DNA of 9,845 bases from Eubacterium limosum (lineage in GTDB: Bacteria > Bacillota > Clostridia > Eubacteriales > Eubacteriaceae). The notes beneath the pieces were generated by a model that made no database searches, was not told where the DNA came from, and was given only the letters and a program-made list of their open reading frames with translations. Every line of letters begins with the position of its first letter. The stretch's first letter is position 1. The position numbers and the translations under genes were made by a program. Of the stretch, positions 1 through 7,762 are shown piece by piece. The stretch is from positions 1 through 9,845 of the forward strand of contig CAUEUD010000139.1 of NCBI GenBank assembly GCA_959020865.1, read 5' to 3'.

Positions 1-1811
1 CCCTCATTGCCTTTATTCAGACATTTCCGGCATTATTGGCTTTTGAGGTTGTCTATAAGATGCTCTGCTCAGTTCTGCTGAAACCGCTGCTGTCATTTAT
101 CATGCAGATTTTTTTGAACCTCAGCGGCTACAGTCTGGCCTTTAACGAGCGAATTCTTAATTTTTTTACCAATATTCCCGGAGTCATTACCCTCATCATC
201 ATGCTGGCGCTGGGCGCACTTATGGTTTATTATGAGTTTTCTGTCATCATCTTAATGCTCTACCACATGCTTCATAAAAATCCAATCCGCCTCGGCACTG
301 CCATGAAGATGGCTTTAACGACCTATAAAAGCCTTAAAAATTTTGGCTCGATTGGTTTTACAGCCTACGCGCTGGGGCTCCTGCCGCTGATCCATATCGG
401 CTTACGCCCGTCGCTGCTGCCGCAGACCCGGATTCCCAATTTTATTACCGGGGAGCTTTCAAAAACCCTGATGGGAAATATCGGTGTTTATCTGTTTTAC
501 GCGGTTATATTTGTACTTTTTGTTATTCTGCTTTTCGTGCTGCCCGCCATGGTTCTGGACCGCGTTTCATTCATGAAAGCTTCACGGCGAAGCTTCGGGA
601 TTTTAAAAAGAGGGCGTCTGGCTTGTGCTTTAGTGCTTGGCGTCTACGTGGTTTTATGGATTGTTTTATTTAACTTTCCAGGGTTTGTACCCACTTATTT
701 CCCCGGTATCTCCGGCAACGGCCCTTTCACTGTTTTCCTGAGCCTCTTTTCAGGAAATATGTTTGCGCCGCTTATGGGCTTTCTGCTGGTAGGCCTGCTG
801 CGCATCACCCTTATGCTTTTGCTGTTAACGATCCTGACTGCGGGCTACAGTGGGCTCGATGGCCGGGTAAATATTGATGAGGAAGCTCTTCCCCATATCG
901 ATGAAAAGCTTGGCCGCACGAGGGAAAAAGTCTTGAGCTTTTTTCACATTTCACGCCATACGGCCAAAAGCGCCTGGACACATATCAAAGCCCATCCCTT
1001 TTTCATCAAACACCAGAAGCCCATTGCTCTGGGCGTTGTTATTCTGGCTGCCGTAGGCATGTTCAGTCTCTTTTATAACCCACCCGCTTTGCACAGCCCC
1101 ATCGTCATCGGGCATCGCGGAAGCTCGGAGGGCGTGGAAAACACCCTCGGCTCCATCCAGGGGGGGATTGATCAGGGCGCTGACTACGCGGAGATTGACA
1201 TTCTTTTATCCAAGGACAATGTGCCAATGGTCATCCACGACAGTAATCTTCAGCGTCTTTCCGGCGAAAATGTCAACGTCTATGACCTGACCGCTAAGGA
1301 GCTCGGTGAACTGACCTTGTCTCAAAATGACGCTGAGGGAAAGATATCAACCCTCGAAGAAGTGATCAAGGCCACAAAAGGACAGATTAAGCTGCTCATT
1401 GAGTTGAAAACTCACGGACACGAAACCGCTGACGTTGCCGCTGAAACCGCCAAGGTCGTTGAAGCGCAGAATGATGAAAAAAATTGTATGTTCATGTCCC
1501 TGGACTACAGCCTGGTGGAACAGCTAAAAACCCTGCACCCCGAATATACTGTTGGCTACTGTGTCTACGGCAATCTGGGCAAGGCAGACACAAGGCGGCT
1601 GGTCAATATGGATATCGACTTCCTTACGGTTGAGGAGAATATGGTCACAAAAAGCCTGATCAGCAAAGCCAGAAAAGCATGGCTCCCGGTCTATGTCTGG
1701 ACGGTGGACGATCCCAAGGCCATGCAGCAGTATCTCGACCTCGGGGTGCTCGGCCTGATTACCGATAAACCCGCCGCAGGCCGTGAGGTTATTGACCAAC
1801 AAAACCCATGA
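1..1811 (+). CDS. Membrane-anchored glycerophosphodiester phosphodiesterase (5'-partial)
   Basis: Expected to hydrolyse glycerophosphodiesters to glycerol 3-phosphate and an alcohol, probably on the outer face of the membrane (inferred from topology). The frame is open to the window edge (first whole codon at base 3). The residues before the first possible start, a TTG at 36 with no ribosome binding site, continue the hydrophobic N-terminus, so the true start lies upstream. Numbering from the codon at 36: about seven hydrophobic segments fill residues 1-350, the last at about 328-350, resembling the GPDPase_memb domain. The catalytic GDPD barrel follows, with HRG at 360-362, ENT at 368-370, metal ligands E386 and D388, catalytic HD at 401-402, E456 in LIELK, and a late VWTVD strand. 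All key residues are present and the C-terminus is complete, ending at TGA. The membrane-plus-GDPD architecture is known in Firmicutes. The substrate could be glycerophospholipid head groups or teichoic-acid-type polymers. Confidence 0.9.
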   Translation, partial: LIAFIQTFPALLAFEVVYKMLCSVLLKPLLSFIMQIFLNLSGYSLAFNERILNFFTNIPGVITLIIMLALGALMVYYEFSVIILMLYHMLHKNPIRLGTAMKMALTTYKSLKNFGSIGFTAYALGLLPLIHIGLRPSLLPQTRIPNFITGELSKTLMGNIGVYLFYAVIFVLFVILLFVLPAMVLDRVSFMKASRRSFGILKRGRLACALVLGVYVVLWIVLFNFPGFVPTYFPGISGNGPFTVFLSLFSGNMFAPLMGFLLVGLLRITLMLLLLTILTAGYSGLDGRVNIDEEALPHIDEKLGRTREKVLSFFHISRHTAKSAWTHIKAHPFFIKHQKPIALGVVILAAVGMFSLFYNPPALHSPIVIGHRGSSEGVENTLGSIQGGIDQGADYAEIDILLSKDNVPMVIHDSNLQRLSGENVNVYDLTAKELGELTLSQNDAEGKISTLEEVIKATKGQIKLLIELKTHGHETADVAAETAKVVEAQNDEKNCMFMSLDYSLVEQLKTLHPEYTVGYCVYGNLGKADTRRLVNMDIDFLTVEENMVTKSLISKARKAWLPVYVWTVDDPKAMQQYLDLGVLGLITDKPAAGREVIDQQNP

Positions 1812-1834
1812 AGCCAGTCGATGTTTGAAGCTGT

Positions 1835-1862
1835 TTGAAATGGGTATTTCTATTTTAATAAT
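1835..1862 (+). promoter_or_regulatory. Predicted sigma-A promoter of the short-chain dehydrogenase gene
   Basis: TTGAAA (1835-1840) and AATAAT (1857-1862) each match the consensus at five of six positions, with a 16-base spacer, in an AT-rich gap of 86 bases. Transcription would begin near 1869, about 29 bases before the start codon. A weak GAAAT/ATTTC hairpin overlaps the -35 box; I see no convincing terminator for the upstream phosphodiesterase gene, so some readthrough is possible. Confidence 0.45.
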
Positions 1863-1897
1863 TACTAATCATTATAAAATAGAAGGAGATAACTGAT

Positions 1898-2665
1898 ATG
1901 TTTGATTTAACAGATAAAGTAGCGGTCGTCACCGGTGCCTCCAGCGGGTTAGGCGCGGATTCCGCAAGAGCATATGCGCAAAACGGAGCAAATGTTGTGC
2001 TGCTCGCCAGAAGAAAAGAAAAACTGGAGCAGGTGGCCGCCGAAATTTCTGAAATGGGCCGAAAAGTTTTGGTCATTTCCTGCGATGTGACTGACGAAGA
2101 ATGTGTTAAAAAAGCCGTTGAAGAAATAATTGAAAAATTTGGCAGAATTGATATTCTGCTCAACAACGCCGGCGTCGCTGTCCGCGGCGGTGTGGATACC
2201 CTGACCGTAGAAGACTGGGACCACGCCATGGATGTCAATGTCAAGGGGATGTTTATTATGAGCAAATATGTCGTCCCGCATATGAAAGAACAAAATTACG
2301 GAAAAATCGTTAATATCAGCTCTGTCAACGCGCTGATCGGGGACAAGGCCGATATGTTTATCCGCCACTCCTACAACGCCTCCAAAAGCGCGGTTCTTGG
2401 CCTGACAATCGGGATGGCGGCCTCCTATGGACAGTTTAATATCACCGTCAACGCCGTGTGCCCAGGGCTTTTTGAATCTGAAATGACAAAGGACACGCTT
2501 TTTAAGTCTGAGGCCTTCCTTCAGGGGTACAGTGCTCAATGTCCTATGAGTCGACCTGGAAAACGCGGCGAGGTCAGCGGTCCGGTACTTTTCTTTTCCA
2601 GTGATGCTTCCAGCTATGTCACTGGCCAGCACATTGTCGTAGACGGTGGCACTTCAATCGTCTGA
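1898..2665 (+). CDS. SDR family NAD(P)-dependent oxidoreductase
   Basis: A classical short-chain dehydrogenase/reductase of 255 residues, the usual length, predicted to be a soluble tetramer that interconverts an alcohol and a ketone using a nicotinamide cofactor. The Rossmann glycine motif TGASSGLG is at residues 12-19, the adenine-binding D63 in CDVTD, NNAG at 89-92, and the catalytic set is N114, S142, Y159 and K163 (YNASK). A PG motif follows the active site, and VVDGG lies near the C-terminus. Basic residues after the second strand (LLARR, 35-39) favour NADP(H). The ATG at 1898 sits about eight bases after a strong AGAAGGAG ribosome binding site. The gene stands alone between its own promoter and a strong terminator. 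The closest families by eye are FabG-like and gluconate 5-dehydrogenase-like enzymes. Substrate specificity (sugar acid, ketoacyl, steroid or other) cannot be read from the sequence. Confidence 0.93.
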   Translation: MFDLTDKVAVVTGASSGLGADSARAYAQNGANVVLLARRKEKLEQVAAEISEMGRKVLVISCDVTDEECVKKAVEEIIEKFGRIDILLNNAGVAVRGGVDTLTVEDWDHAMDVNVKGMFIMSKYVVPHMKEQNYGKIVNISSVNALIGDKADMFIRHSYNASKSAVLGLTIGMAASYGQFNITVNAVCPGLFESEMTKDTLFKSEAFLQGYSAQCPMSRPGKRGEVSGPVLFFSSDASSYVTGQHIVVDGGTSIV

Positions 2666-2678
2666 CAAATGAATTTAC

Positions 2679-2737
2679 GCCCTGTCATCTCTCCTCCGCA
2701 CTGCCGCGCGTGGTGGGATGACAGGGCTTTTTATTTT
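2679..2737 (+). terminator. Rho-independent terminator after the SDR gene
   Basis: A perfect 11-bp stem pairs 2679-2689 (GCCCTGTCATC) with 2717-2727, followed by a T-rich tail (TTTTTATTTT). The 27-base loop can pair further, imperfectly. The tail overlaps the stop codon of the convergent reductase gene (TAA on the minus strand, 2736-2738). On the minus strand the stem is followed only by GTAAATTCATTT, so termination in that direction would be weaker. Confidence 0.85.
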
Positions 2738-3893
2738 ACAGCCCAAAAACGCGGCGGGCTTCCTGCATATTTGCAATGACATTCACACCAAAGGGACAGC
2801 GTTTCAGGCAGCTTCCGCATTCAGTACAGTCTGAGGCGTGCACCGCCAGCGCTTTATAATGCTCAGCTGTGGCCCCCGGTATTCGGCCTCCATGCTGTCG
2901 CGCAACATCCAGATATTTTGTCACTGCCGCCACATCAATCCCTGAGGGGCAAGGCTGGCAGTGATTGCAGTACATACATTGCCCCTGCATCTGAAAGCTC
3001 GGCGCTTCGGCAATAGCGCTGTAGTCCCTTTCCGCCTCAGAGCTCTGGCAGTAGGCTGCCGCCTCGTCAATTTCATGAAGGGTGGAAAGGCCAGGCAGCA
3101 CAGACACAACTCCGGGGCGGTCCAGCGCGTAGTGATAGCACTGCGCCGGTGTCATAGCTTTGCCAAAGGGTGAGCTTTCCGCTGACAGCAGCCGCCCGGC
3201 AGCCAAGGCTTTCATGACAGTAATGCCAATTCCTAGGGCCTCACAGCGCTGATACAGAGCGCTTCTGGCCGGAGCGATACCCAGCGCCCTTTCATCCACC
3301 GATACGCCTCTAAATTCCATGATGTCCTCAACCTCCCTCTGTCCGTGGTCCAGATCATAGGCTGGGTTGAGGCTGAACATGAGCATCTCGTACAAGCCGG
3401 TCTCCACCTGTTTCATGGCAGTAACAGCATTGTGTGAGCTAAACCCGAGTTTTCGGATGACGCCCTGACGCTTTAAATCCAGGGCATACTCCAATATGCC
3501 GCTTTTTTCTACTGATTCACAATCCTTTTCCGAATCCAGGAAATGAATCATTCCAAAATCCACATAATCCTGCTTTAGCCGGTCCAGCATGTCCTCAAAG
3601 GAACGCTTCACCTCTTCCAGGTTCCTGCTGCGGATATACTGCCCATCAGCACCGCACACAGTACATAAATGCCCCTGTATCAGCATTTTGCCAGGGTGCG
3701 TCCTTATCGCCTCGCCGATCGCATCTCTTATTTCCGGCTGGGGCATGTAAAGATCCAGCAGGTTAACGCCAAGATCCATAGCGTGGTGGACCATCTCAAT
3801 GATTTTCTCCCCGGGAATTCCCTCCAGATAGACGCCTCCAAAGCCAATCACACTGACCGGTGTCTCGACACCCTTTATTCTGCGATATTCCAT
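2736..3893 (-). CDS. Aldo/keto-reductase-like protein with two C-terminal 4Fe-4S motifs
   Basis: A 385-residue oxidoreductase with an aldo/keto-reductase barrel and a ferredoxin-like tail, as in the COG1453-type family. The barrel opens with a VIGFGG strand at about 15-20. D47 and H117 (DYVDFGMIH) match two residues of the catalytic tetrad, but the Tyr and Lys positions are altered (see findings). The tail has Cys306/309/312/315, followed by PSG, and a canonical set Cys356/359/362/366, followed by PFG, predicting two Fe-S clusters. The start is moved from the first ATG (3914) to the ATG at 3893. AGGAG (3906-3902) lies eight bases before 3893, the extended -10 predicts transcription from about 3916, and the protein then begins MEYRRIKG, typical of the family. 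The gene stands alone, divergent from the serine dehydratase, and ends in the tail of the SDR terminator. It probably uses ferredoxin or NAD(P)H as redox partner; the substrate is unknown. Confidence 0.88.
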   Translation of the reverse strand: MEYRRIKGVETPVSVIGFGGVYLEGIPGEKIIEMVHHAMDLGVNLLDLYMPQPEIRDAIGEAIRTHPGKMLIQGHLCTVCGADGQYIRSRNLEEVKRSFEDMLDRLKQDYVDFGMIHFLDSEKDCESVEKSGILEYALDLKRQGVIRKLGFSSHNAVTAMKQVETGLYEMLMFSLNPAYDLDHGQREVEDIMEFRGVSVDERALGIAPARSALYQRCEALGIGITVMKALAAGRLLSAESSPFGKAMTPAQCYHYALDRPGVVSVLPGLSTLHEIDEAAAYCQSSEAERDYSAIAEAPSFQMQGQCMYCNHCQPCPSGIDVAAVTKYLDVARQHGGRIPGATAEHYKALAVHASDCTECGSCLKRCPFGVNVIANMQEARRVFGL

Positions 3894-3922
3894 AGCAATT
3901 GCTCCTTTCCCCATTTAACCGT

Positions 3923-3931
3923 ATTATATCA
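3923..3931 (-). promoter_or_regulatory. Extended -10 promoter of the aldo/keto reductase gene
   Basis: Read on the minus strand this is TGATATAAT: a perfect TATAAT at 3928-3923 with the extended TGn motif at 3931-3929. No good -35 box is found at 16-18 bases, which is typical of extended -10 promoters. The predicted transcription start near 3916 gives a leader of about 23 bases containing the ribosome binding site, which supports the ATG at 3893. Confidence 0.65.
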
Positions 3932-3969
3932 CCCTTTCTTCCCACATAACAGATGTAAAATTGCGTCGG

Positions 3970-3983
3970 CGAAAACGTTTTTT
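3970..3983. promoter_or_regulatory. Possible operator: AAAACGTTTT palindrome, cre-like
   Basis: A perfect 10-base palindrome (3972-3981) with the central CG and flanking A/T tracts typical of LacI-family operators. The 14 bases match the cre consensus TGAAARCGNTTTCA at about 11 positions, failing at the first base and the last two. It ends two bases before the -35 box of the serine dehydratase gene and lies about 45 bases upstream of the reductase -10. Catabolite control by a CcpA-type protein is only a suggestion. Confidence 0.22.
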
Positions 3984-3985
3984 TC

Positions 3986-4015
3986 TTGACCCCGATCCCT
4001 CCTCAGACTTACAAT
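3986..4015 (+). promoter_or_regulatory. Predicted sigma-A promoter of the serine dehydratase gene
   Basis: TTGACC (3986-3991) and TACAAT (4010-4015) each match the consensus at five of six positions, with an 18-base spacer. Transcription from about 4022 would leave a 21-base leader containing AAGGAG. The box also explains why an upstream in-frame TTG at 3986 is not the translation start: it lies inside the promoter. Confidence 0.6.
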
Positions 4016-4042
4016 AAAAGCAGCCCACCAAAGGAGTTCTTT

Positions 4043-5641
4043 ATGATTAATTATAAAACCAGTATTTTCAATGATGTGCTGGGGCCTGTGATGACGGGAC
4101 CTTCCAGCTCTCACACAGCCGGCCCAGGCCGTATCGGATACTTTGCCGGCTGTCTGATGCCGGATTTTAAAACCGTTCAGCTGATTTTTCCCAAAAACAG
4201 TTCGTATGCCACCACCTATAAAGGTCAAAAATCAGATATTGCCTTTGCCGCTGGCCTTCTTGGCCTGCCGCTAAACCATCCTGACTTTAAAAACAGCCTC
4301 CGCTGCCTTAAAGAAAAAAACATTGCCTTTGAGATCCGCCTGACCGACACAGCCTGCGAACACCCTAACACCTGTGACCTTGTTCTTGCCGGTCCTTCCG
4401 GCCGCCTCTGCGTCACTTCTCTTTCCACAGGCGGCGGAATGTTCTGCATAACTGCCCTCAACGGCACCCCTGTCAACTTCAACGGTGATACTCCCGTACT
4501 CACAGGCTTTTACACCGCAGCATCACAGACCGCCTTCAAAAGCTTTCTGGAGACGCTGCCCCCAGCCATTGCTGACACCAAAGGCCTGATCTGCGGCAAC
4601 GGTTTTTATGCGCTGCCGCTGAAAACATCCACTTCGCCCGCTGAAATTGAAAGACTCATAAAAACAGCGCCGGAATCACTCCGCTATACTCCCGCCATCC
4701 TTCCTGTACCTACGCCCGTGCAAGAAGAGCTGCCTTTCAGCACCGCTGGCGCGCTCACCGCTTTTTTAGAAAAAAATCCCATGCCACTCTGGCAGACCGC
4801 AGTTGAATATGAAGCCGCCAGAAGCGGATGGTCTGCGGAGAAAGTGCTGAGCTATTCCAAAATGCTCGTAAAAACCATGCAGCAATCCATAGGCTTTGGT
4901 TTACAGGACGCTTCAAATGGCGAAAGCCTTACAAACCGTTCGGCCCGGTCAATGGCTGCGGCCGCTTCTGCCGGCAGGCTTCTTTCCGCCAGTCCTTATC
5001 AAAGCGGAGCAGTCTACAGCACTGCAGTCATGGAGGCCAGCAACGCCATGGGCGTCGTGGTCGCCGGACCTACGGCAGGCTCCTGCGGCGTGCTTCCCGG
5101 GGTGCTCTTCGCACTGCTCCAGGAAACAGGAATACCCGCTTCTTTTTCCCCGGCTTTACCCGAAAGGCATTTAGAACAGGCTGCAAAGGCCTTACTGTGC
5201 GCTGGCATCATCGGTGTATTTATCGCAGAGCAGGCCACCTTTGCCGCCGAGCTTTGCGGCTGCCAGGCAGAGAACGGCGCTGCCAGCGCCATGGCCGCAG
5301 CGATGGCGGTCTCCTTCGTGAACAATGACCCGCTCTTATCTCTGCGCGCTGCCTCCACCGCTCTGCAGAATATCCTGGGACTGATCTGTGATCCGGTTGC
5401 CTGCAGAGTTGAAATCCCCTGTATCAGCCGGAACGCCATGGCGGTTTCCAATGCTCTGACCAGCGCGGAAATGACGCTCGGCGGCTACGATTCCCAGATA
5501 CCTCTCGACCAAACCATCGAGACAATGTACCGCGTGGGACGCCAGCTCCCACCTGAGCTGCGCTGCACTGGAAACGGCGGACTCTGCCTTACTCCGGCTG
5601 CTCTTGCGATGGCAAAAAACTCGGGACAGCCGCACGAATGA
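4043..5641 (+). CDS. sdaA: L-serine ammonia-lyase (Fe-S dependent, single chain)
   Basis: Converts L-serine to pyruvate and ammonia in the cytoplasm with a 4Fe-4S cluster instead of PLP. It has 532 residues with the beta and alpha parts joined in one chain. The N-terminal part opens with VLGPVMTGPSSSHTAGP (12-28), the hallmark SDH_beta segment. The catalytic part from about 260 holds AGPTAGSCGVLPG (C348), GCQAENGAASAMAAA (C407) and CDPVACRVEIPC (C449 and C460). The 42- and 11-residue gaps between C407, C449 and C460 match the cluster ligands I recall for Legionella serine dehydratase (343/385/396). C454 is an extra cysteine in a position often held by glycine. The chain ends with RCTGNGGLC. 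The ATG at 4043 follows AAGGAG by six bases; an upstream in-frame TTG lies in the -35 box. The gene is transcribed alone, with no clear downstream terminator: only a weak AT-rich hairpin near 5655-5680. The ammonia and pyruvate suggest serine catabolism. The symbol follows the family; a relative acting on a similar beta-hydroxy or beta-thiol amino acid cannot be excluded. Confidence 0.9.
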   Translation: MINYKTSIFNDVLGPVMTGPSSSHTAGPGRIGYFAGCLMPDFKTVQLIFPKNSSYATTYKGQKSDIAFAAGLLGLPLNHPDFKNSLRCLKEKNIAFEIRLTDTACEHPNTCDLVLAGPSGRLCVTSLSTGGGMFCITALNGTPVNFNGDTPVLTGFYTAASQTAFKSFLETLPPAIADTKGLICGNGFYALPLKTSTSPAEIERLIKTAPESLRYTPAILPVPTPVQEELPFSTAGALTAFLEKNPMPLWQTAVEYEAARSGWSAEKVLSYSKMLVKTMQQSIGFGLQDASNGESLTNRSARSMAAAASAGRLLSASPYQSGAVYSTAVMEASNAMGVVVAGPTAGSCGVLPGVLFALLQETGIPASFSPALPERHLEQAAKALLCAGIIGVFIAEQATFAAELCGCQAENGAASAMAAAMAVSFVNNDPLLSLRAASTALQNILGLICDPVACRVEIPCISRNAMAVSNALTSAEMTLGGYDSQIPLDQTIETMYRVGRQLPPELRCTGNGGLCLTPAALAMAKNSGQPHE

Positions 5642-5683
5642 ATCCTTTTACCGCTTAAATAAACTCACGTTTTTTTTAAATTG

Positions 5684-5692
5684 TGCTATAAT
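5684..5692 (+). promoter_or_regulatory. Extended -10 promoter of the two-component operon
   Basis: TGCTATAAT: a perfect TATAAT at 5687-5692 with TGn before it. It follows an AT-rich tract that includes eight consecutive T residues (5670-5677), and there is no clear -35 box. Transcription would begin near 5699, 25 bases before the regulator start, so the pair can be expressed independently of the upstream dehydratase. Confidence 0.6.
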
Positions 5693-5723
5693 GATAAAAA
5701 GCCTAAAATGAAGAGGAACAGCC

Positions 5724-6470
5724 ATGATAAAAATTGCCATCTGCGACGATCAGCCCGATGAGCTGGCTGAGCTGGCCGCCATTATAAAAAATTACTGTAA
5801 AAGCAGACAAAAGACGATCTCGCTGGACTGCTTCCAGTCCAGCCGTGCCCTGCTGGATACCGTGGAGGATCAAAACCACTTTGATATTCTGATTCTAGAT
5901 ATTATTCTGCCAGATATGGATGGCATCGCCTTGGCCAAGGCGCTCCGGGCGGTCGATGATGAGAGCACGATCATCTTTCTGACCACTTCCCCAGACTATG
6001 CGCTGAAATCTTATGAAGTAAATGCTTTCCAGTACCTTCTCAAGCCTCTTGACAGACAAAAATTTTATGACATCCTGGACAAGCTGCTGGACCGCCTGAC
6101 GCTGACCCAGACTCAGCGTTTAGTCATAACCACCCCTCAGGGCATCCAGAGCCTGAAGGCCTATGACATTACCTATGTGGAGCATATCAGCCATGTGCTC
6201 TATATCCATACAAAAGATGACAACACCATTGCCACGGCCAATTCGACCATTACCCTGACCGAACTTGAAAACCAGCTTAATGACCCCGCCTGTTTTTTGC
6301 GGCCGCACCGCGCATTTGTGGTAAATCTATACGCTATCAGCACCTTAAATTCAGACAGCTTTATTCTGGAGGACGGCACGACGATCCCCATCGCTGGGCG
6401 CCGTTACACAGCGGTCAAAGAACAGTATCTCAATTTTCTTCTGCACAATAAAGGCGGTCTCCTGCTATGA
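5724..6470 (+). CDS. LytTR-family response regulator (AgrA-like)
   Basis: A 248-residue transcription regulator. The receiver domain spans about 1-122: acidic pocket D8 and D9, phosphoacceptor D59 in LILDIILPDMDG, switch T87, and K107 in the KP motif. A LytTR DNA-binding domain follows at about 138-240, including the typical YVEHISHVLYIHT strand, a FLRPHRAFVVN segment and a final IPIAGRRY segment. Family members bind direct repeats upstream of target promoters, often in quorum sensing, bacteriocin or metabolite-uptake control. The start ATG is seven bases after a modest AAGAGGA ribosome binding site. The stop overlaps the kinase start (ATGA), so the two proteins should be translationally coupled. 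I looked for LytTR-type direct repeats in the intergenic gaps and found none that fit well, so autoregulation is unproven. Confidence 0.93.
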   Translation: MIKIAICDDQPDELAELAAIIKNYCKSRQKTISLDCFQSSRALLDTVEDQNHFDILILDIILPDMDGIALAKALRAVDDESTIIFLTTSPDYALKSYEVNAFQYLLKPLDRQKFYDILDKLLDRLTLTQTQRLVITTPQGIQSLKAYDITYVEHISHVLYIHTKDDNTIATANSTITLTELENQLNDPACFLRPHRAFVVNLYAISTLNSDSFILEDGTTIPIAGRRYTAVKEQYLNFLLHNKGGLLL

Positions 6471-7762
6471 TGGCCGGAACCTTCTGCCAGTCCTTTTTAC
6501 GGGCATCTTTATCCCTTTTATGTACCATTGGCCTGGTTTTTGTTATGACAGAGTTCCGGTATTCCCGCAGAAAGTGCCTTTTGATCATTTTCTTTTACTT
6601 TGTAGCCGCAATGACGATCAACGGCATTATTCTCTATGCAGCAGGTCTCGATGTGCTCTTTCGATATTTTCTGTTCACCACTACCCTGCCCTGTGTTATT
6701 CTGCTGGCCGTTTTGGCAAAGGATGATATCTTTAAAGCCCAGTTTAACTTCTGGACCCAGATCAACCTTTTTTTTGCCATTGTTGTCCTATCCTATTATG
6801 GCACACAGGCTCTGGGCGGCGGTTTTTATACAGAACTGCTTCTGAGGCTTCTGCTCTATGGGGGTGTCTTTCTGCTTTATACCCGGTATCTGCGCAAGCC
6901 CTTCCGGCTTTTCGCAAAATCATTGGAAACTGGCTGGATTTTGATCTCCTTTGTACCAGTACTGTTCTGTACAGTGATCATTTCTCTGGTGCTTTTTCCC
7001 ACAATTTTTTATGAAAGGCCCCAGATTCTTCCCACATTAGGGCTGGTCTACCTGACCATGTTTGGCGTTTATGCGGTGATCTTTATTACCTTCCAGCGTT
7101 CCTATGAGCTCACCAGCGCCCGCCGGGAGGCCGAATTTCTAGGCCTTCAGATTAATCTGCAAAAGCGCCAGTTTGATACTCAGCAGCAGAAAATGGAAGT
7201 TATCCGCATGTACCGGCACGATATGCGCCACCACATTGGTATTATCATCGCCTTTTTGCAGGATGGACACCCGGAGAAGGCCGAAGCCTATTCCCGCCAG
7301 ATACAAAGCATGATTGATGAAACTTCCTATTATCAGTTCTGTGAAAATTATCTGGTGAACACGCTGGTTTCTTTATACACGGATCTGGCCATGACAAAAG
7401 GCATCACGATCTGTAGCGATCTGTCCATTCCCAGAGAGCTTTTTGTAGAGGATACAGACCTCTGTGTCATCTTCTCCAACGCCCTTGAAAATGCCCTTAA
7501 CGCCTGCAGCAAGCTCCCTGCTTCTGATGAACGGAACATTGACCTGATCTGCCGGAAGTATCCGGATAAGCTTGTTATTGAAATCAGCAACAGCTTTAAC
7601 GGTCAGGCTGAGTTTAATGAAGAAGGCCTTCCCGTCAGCCACGACGAGCATCATGGCATCGGCACACAGAGCATTGCCTTTATTGTGAAAAAATACAGCG
7701 GCATTCTGCATTATAAAACAGAGAACCGCCTGTTTACACTCCAAATTTTGCTGAACCATTAA
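6467..7762 (+). CDS. GHKL-domain sensor histidine kinase (AgrC/HATPase_c_5 type)
   Basis: A 431-residue membrane sensor that should phosphorylate the adjacent regulator. Six or seven hydrophobic segments fill residues 10-210 with only short loops, so there is no large external sensor domain and the ligand is probably sensed within the membrane. A coiled-coil-like linker (about 212-245) leads to the H-box MYRHDMRHH with H251 as likely phosphoacceptor. The ATPase domain shows the N-box NALENALNAC (N338, N342), EISNS at 372-376 and a short G-box HHGIGTQSI at 395-403, the arrangement of the AgrC-like GHKL kinases. ATG at 6467 overlaps the regulator stop by four bases; only a weak AAGG lies upstream, consistent with coupling. 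A second ATG at 6470 is possible. The TAA lies inside the left arm of a strong terminator. No agrB, agrD or signal-peptide gene lies nearby, so the stimulus is unknown. Confidence 0.92.
   Translation: MMAGTFCQSFLRASLSLLCTIGLVFVMTEFRYSRRKCLLIIFFYFVAAMTINGIILYAAGLDVLFRYFLFTTTLPCVILLAVLAKDDIFKAQFNFWTQINLFFAIVVLSYYGTQALGGGFYTELLLRLLLYGGVFLLYTRYLRKPFRLFAKSLETGWILISFVPVLFCTVIISLVLFPTIFYERPQILPTLGLVYLTMFGVYAVIFITFQRSYELTSARREAEFLGLQINLQKRQFDTQQQKMEVIRMYRHDMRHHIGIIIAFLQDGHPEKAEAYSRQIQSMIDETSYYQFCENYLVNTLVSLYTDLAMTKGITICSDLSIPRELFVEDTDLCVIFSNALENALNACSKLPASDERNIDLICRKYPDKLVIEISNSFNGQAEFNEEGLPVSHDEHHGIGTQSIAFIVKKYSGILHYKTENRLFTLQILLNH

Noticed and set aside
36..38. TTG as the start of the phosphodiesterase
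   Set aside because: No ribosome binding site, and the open frame before it already encodes a hydrophobic stretch that fits the family N-terminus; the gene is cut by the window edge.
1949..2632. 227-codon minus-strand ORF opposite the SDR gene
   Set aside because: Antisense shadow; the SDR frame has complete motifs, promoter, ribosome binding site and terminator.
3894..3914. Upstream ATG at 3914 as start of the aldo/keto reductase
   Set aside because: The seven extra codons cover the AGGAG site that serves the ATG at 3893, and 3914 lies almost at the predicted transcription start.
3986..4042. TTG at 3986 as start of the serine dehydratase
   Set aside because: It coincides with the -35 box; the extra 19 residues are not family-like, and AAGGAG sits six bases before the ATG at 4043.
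4828..5328. 166-codon plus-strand ORF inside the serine dehydratase
   Set aside because: Wrong-frame shadow of a GC-rich conserved gene; no ribosome binding site and low-complexity Arg/Gly composition.
5642..5723. Strong terminator or small peptide gene between the dehydratase and the regulator
   Set aside because: Only a weak AT-rich hairpin with a T tract is present, and no short ORF with a ribosome binding site was seen.
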